This document shows positions 61,060 to 64,000 of a DNA stretch of 64,000 bases, piece after piece. A program made the position numbers and the translations under genes. Source of the stretch: Corynebacterium sp. ACRPH (GTDB lineage Bacteria > Actinomycetota > Actinomycetes > Mycobacteriales > Mycobacteriaceae); assembly GCF_022347285.1 (NCBI RefSeq), contig NZ_JAKRND010000002.1, forward strand, positions 150,846 to 214,845, given 5' to 3'. How positions within the stretch are numbered: the first letter of the stretch is position 1; each line of letters starts with the position of its first letter. The notes below the pieces were generated by a model that did not search any database, was not told the DNA's origin, and was given only the letters and a program-made list of their open reading frames with translations.

Positions 61060-63303
61060 GTGGACGCACCGAAGCCATTTCTGAAACTGTTCCTCGCCAT
61101 CCTGGCCGGTGGCGTGCTGCTGGCCGCCGCCATCCTGCCTTTCGCGGGCGCGGGCGGCTGGGTGGTAAACGCCAGCACGGACGCGATGAACTCCAATGTG
61201 CAGGACATTTCCGAGAACAACTCGGTGCCACTGCGCTCGCGGATCACCGACCGGGACGGCAAGACAATCGCCTGGGTGTACAACCAGAACCGCACTGAAG
61301 TGCCCTCGGACAAGATCTCCCAGGCAATGAAGGACAGCATCGTTGCCATCGAGGACCGGCGCTTCTACCAGCACAAAGGCGTGGATATCCGCGGCACCCT
61401 GCGCGCGGCGGCGGCGAACGTCTCTAGCGGTGGGGTCTCGGAGGGCGCGTCGACGATCAACCAGCAGTACGTGAAGAACTACCTATGGCTGATCGAAGCG
61501 GAGAACGAGGACGAGGCCGCCCAGGCCATCGAAACTTCACTGCCCCGCAAGCTGCGCGAGATGAAGATGGCCGGCGACCTGGACGATAAGCTGACTAAGG
61601 ACGAGATCCTGACGCGCTACCTGAACCTGGTCTCCTTCGGCAACAGCGCCTTCGGCGTGCAAGCCGCGGCGCAGACCTACTTCGGTGTGAACGCGGCGGA
61701 TCTGAACGACAATCAGGCGGCCTTCCTGGCCGGAATCGTGCAATCCACCAGTGCGCTGAACCCGTACACCAACCCGGAGGGTGCGAAGCAGCGGCGCGAT
61801 GCCGTGCTGCAGGCGCGCGTGAACGCGGATAGTCTTTCGCAGGCCAAGGCGGATGAGCTGGCGAGCAAGCCGCTGGGCGTGCTGGAGGAGCCGAAGGTGC
61901 CCACCAACGGTTGTATCGGCGCCGGTGGCTCCGGATTCTTCTGCGATTACGTGCTGGAGTACCTGGACGACAAGGGGATCTCCAAGGACAAGGTAGCCAA
62001 GGGCGGCTACACCATCCGCACCACGCTGGATGCGCAGGCGCAGAAGCATGCGGAGACGGCCGCCCGCAGCAAGGTCTCCCCGGACCAGGAGGGCGTATCC
62101 GCCGCGACGAACTACATCACGCCCAAGGGTGGCAAGCACCAGGTGTTGGCCATGGCCTCCTCGCGCAAGTACGGCCTGAGCCAGGACGAGCGGGAATCCG
62201 TGCTGCCGCTGCCCCACTCGCTGCAGGGGCACGGCGCCGGCTCCGTGTTCAAGATCTTTGCAGCTGCGGCGGCGCTGGAGGACGGCATGGGGCTCAACAC
62301 CAACCTCGCCGTGCCCACCCGCGCCGAGGTGGAAGGCATGGGTGCAGGCGGCGCACCCGGCTGCCCGCCAAACAAGTACTGCGTGGAAAACGCCGGCTCC
62401 TACAAGCCCAACATGACGTTGAAGGAAGCGCTGGCGACCAGCCCGAATACTCCCTTCATCGAGATGGCGAAGAAGCTGGGCATGGAACGCATCACAGACA
62501 TTGCCATCAAGCTGGGCCTGCGTTCCTACAAGAACGAGGGCAGCTTCGACGGTGAGCACTCCGTGGAGGAATACATCAAGGACAACAACCTTGGCTCCTT
62601 CGTGCTGGGCCCCACGGCCGTCGACCCGCTAGAGCTTTCCAACGTGGCCGCCAGCCTGGCCGACCACGGCCGCTGGTGCGAGCCCACGCCTGTGCTGTCC
62701 GTGAAGGACCGCAACGGCGAGGACGTGGAGATGGAGAAGGTGGACTGCGAGCAGGCCATCGACAAGAAGATTGCCGATGCACTGGCTAACGGCCTGGGCA
62801 GCGACGTGCAACAGGGCACCGCCTCCGCCGCCGCCCGCGCGACCGGCTGGAGTGGCCCGCTGTCCGCCAAGACCGGTACGACGGAAACCAGCTTCTCCGC
62901 CGCGTTCCTGGGCTTCACCTCGGGCTGGGCCGGATCCTCCTACATCTTTAACGACGGTGGCACCGCCAAGAACCTGTGCACCGCGCCCGTGCGCCAATGC
63001 GGCAACGGCAACCTCTACGGCGGTAACGAGCCCGCGCAGATCTTCTTCGAGGCCTCGAAGCCAATGATTAAGAAGTACGGTGGCGGCAAGCTGCCCTCCT
63101 ACGACAAGAAGTACGACGCTGGCACGAACCCCGGCAAGTGGGGCGCACCCGCGTCCACCGGCGGATCGGGAGGTGGTGCCCCGAGTGGCGGCAACTCCGT
63201 GCCCGCCCCGCAGGAGCCGCAGGCCCAGGGGGAGCTCGATCTCCCGCCGGAGATCCGCCGCGGCCTCGCCGACCTCGATGACTTCCTAAGCCAGCTCCGC
63301 TAA
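61060..63303 (+). CDS. ponA2: Bifunctional class A penicillin-binding protein
   Basis: 747 aa. Membrane anchor (KLFLAILAGGVLLAAAILPF), glycosyltransferase domain with EDRRFYQHKGVD, then a transpeptidase domain with the catalytic SVFK, SPN and KTGTT boxes. The C-terminus is Gly/Ser/Pro-rich, and no PASTA domain is seen. It polymerises and cross-links peptidoglycan. I favour the GTG of MDAPKPF because TATGGT is 7 nt upstream; an ATG four codons earlier and a longer frame from about 60982 are alternatives. Divergent from whiB4, as in mycobacteria. Confidence 0.92.
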   Translation: MDAPKPFLKLFLAILAGGVLLAAAILPFAGAGGWVVNASTDAMNSNVQDISENNSVPLRSRITDRDGKTIAWVYNQNRTEVPSDKISQAMKDSIVAIEDRRFYQHKGVDIRGTLRAAAANVSSGGVSEGASTINQQYVKNYLWLIEAENEDEAAQAIETSLPRKLREMKMAGDLDDKLTKDEILTRYLNLVSFGNSAFGVQAAAQTYFGVNAADLNDNQAAFLAGIVQSTSALNPYTNPEGAKQRRDAVLQARVNADSLSQAKADELASKPLGVLEEPKVPTNGCIGAGGSGFFCDYVLEYLDDKGISKDKVAKGGYTIRTTLDAQAQKHAETAARSKVSPDQEGVSAATNYITPKGGKHQVLAMASSRKYGLSQDERESVLPLPHSLQGHGAGSVFKIFAAAAALEDGMGLNTNLAVPTRAEVEGMGAGGAPGCPPNKYCVENAGSYKPNMTLKEALATSPNTPFIEMAKKLGMERITDIAIKLGLRSYKNEGSFDGEHSVEEYIKDNNLGSFVLGPTAVDPLELSNVAASLADHGRWCEPTPVLSVKDRNGEDVEMEKVDCEQAIDKKIADALANGLGSDVQQGTASAAARATGWSGPLSAKTGTTETSFSAAFLGFTSGWAGSSYIFNDGGTAKNLCTAPVRQCGNGNLYGGNEPAQIFFEASKPMIKKYGGGKLPSYDKKYDAGTNPGKWGAPASTGGSGGGAPSGGNSVPAPQEPQAQGELDLPPEIRRGLADLDDFLSQLR

Positions 63304-63582
63304 CCCGCGGGCTCTACCGCGCGCTGACCGCGTTGCGTGCCCGTTACCTTGTGAGTGTCCCTGATAATGGGGATAGTCGCTGGTCCCGGTATGGCTTACT
63401 TGCCCTGTAGTTTCCATAATCCGGGGGGTGTTGCCGCCGGGTGCCAGGACTTTCGATGACAGCTGATAGGGACACGGCCAGTTTCAAACTAGGTCTCTTT
63501 GTAACGTGGGTGCTTGCAACGAAGGTCATGACGCCAGCGACTGGATCAACGCCATACCCATCTCGTTTTCTAGGAGCTCATC
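63304..63582 (+). mobile_element. Left non-coding end of an IS110-family element
   Basis: 279 bp between ponA2 and the transposase start, AT-richer than its surroundings. Complementary 8-mers GTGTCCCT (63355-63362) and AGGGACAC (63468-63475) could close a large structured RNA; smaller hairpins lie inside. In IS110 elements this 5' non-coding end carries the guide (bridge) RNA. The exact left boundary cannot be seen, as these elements lack long terminal inverted repeats. Confidence 0.55.
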
Positions 63583-64000
63583 ATGTCTCCGGAGCATTCC
63601 ATCGACATATTCCTTGGCCTAGACGTCGGCAAATCTGAACACCACGCCTGCGCCCTAGACCGTGATGGCAACAAGGTCTTCGACAAACCGTTGCCCCAAC
63701 TCGAATCCGAACTAGCAGGCGTTTTTCACCAGCTTCAGGAGCTTGGCACCGTGCTCGTGATCGTCGACCAACCCAACACCATCGGCGCACTACCGATTGC
63801 TGTAGCCCGGGACTGCGGTTGCGAAGTCGGATACCTGCCAGGTCTTGCGATGCGCAAAGCTGCAGATCTCTATCCGGGGCGTGCAAAAACAGACAAACGC
63901 GACGCATTCATCATCGCCGACACCGCCCGCACAATGCCCCACACGCTACGTGCCGTCGACCGCAATGATGAGGTACTTTCCGCTCTAAAGATGCTGTCTG
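63583..64000 (+). CDS. IS110-family transposase, 3' end outside window
   Basis: The first 139 codons of a DEDD-type recombinase. The RuvC-like N-terminal domain starts IDIFLGLDVGKSEHHACAL (first catalytic Asp) and includes VIVDQPNTIG and AKTDKRDAFIIADTAR, typical of IS110 family members. TAGGAG lies before the ATG. The tyrosine/serine-like Tnp domain with the Ser nucleophile would be beyond the window. Confidence 0.92.
   Translation, partial: MSPEHSIDIFLGLDVGKSEHHACALDRDGNKVFDKPLPQLESELAGVFHQLQELGTVLVIVDQPNTIGALPIAVARDCGCEVGYLPGLAMRKAADLYPGRAKTDKRDAFIIADTARTMPHTLRAVDRNDEVLSALKMLS

Noticed and set aside
1..64000. CRISPR arrays, rRNA genes or prophage
   Set aside because: No regularly spaced repeats with unique spacers, no rRNA-like sequence and no phage structural genes were seen; the holin-like gene is a chromosomal family.

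Overview
The window comes from a mycolic-acid-containing actinobacterium, almost certainly a Corynebacterium. The evidence is a divergent isocitrate lyase/malate synthase pair next to ramB, a trehalose mycolyltransferase, meso-diaminopimelate dehydrogenase, glxR, a WhiB4/PonA2 pair, and many promoters whose -10 box lies 7 nt before the start codon (leaderless mRNAs). The species cannot be named from the sequence alone.

Layout. 1-9065: end of a HAD phosphatase gene, the glyoxylate cycle genes glcB and aceA with their regulator ramB, a membrane protein and lpd. 9423-17327: secreted mycolyltransferase, M1 aminopeptidase, a flippase-like membrane protein, an MFS transporter and an acyl-CoA oxidase-like enzyme. 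17338-30966: a complete class II, two-peptide lanthipeptide (lantibiotic) island. 31096-45770: amino-acid permease, ddh, a small secreted protein, tRNA-Thr(CGU), holB, a membrane adenylate cyclase, a family III CoA-transferase, topA, a cold-shock protein, an MrfA-like helicase and a secreted lipase. 45827-50721: a compact Tad/Flp pilus operon with a TadB-TadC fusion. 50876-63303: a block whose order resembles the mycobacterial Rv3661-Rv3682 region (HAD hydrolase, Fic-like protein, holin-like protein, alpha/beta hydrolase, MarP protease, NUDIX, TlpA-like thioredoxin, nth, glxR, MBL hydrolase, RidA, DUF4177, whiB4, ponA2). 63304-64000: the left part of an IS110-family element running off the window.

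The main discovery is the lantibiotic island. Two precursor genes too short for ordinary annotation (lanA1 at 28059-28244 and lanA2 at 27784-27942, both minus strand) encode peptides whose C-termini match the alpha and beta peptides of haloduracin and lacticin 3147. They are followed by a 53-aa two-helix membrane peptide (candidate immunity protein), a terminator/attenuator, and five genes joined by 4-nt ATGA overlaps: lanM1, lanT, lanF, lanE and lanM2. Divergently transcribed are a NarL-type sensor kinase, a 63-aa secreted peptide and a response regulator. A shared operator-like motif (GGTACGAAAGT-N2-ACTT) lies upstream of both the precursor side and the secreted-peptide/regulator side. This suggests a peptide-sensing or self-induction loop that is, to my knowledge, not described for this genus.

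A second theme is carbon regulation. The adenylate cyclase, the cAMP receptor GlxR, RamB and their likely targets glcB and aceA all lie in the same 64 kb.
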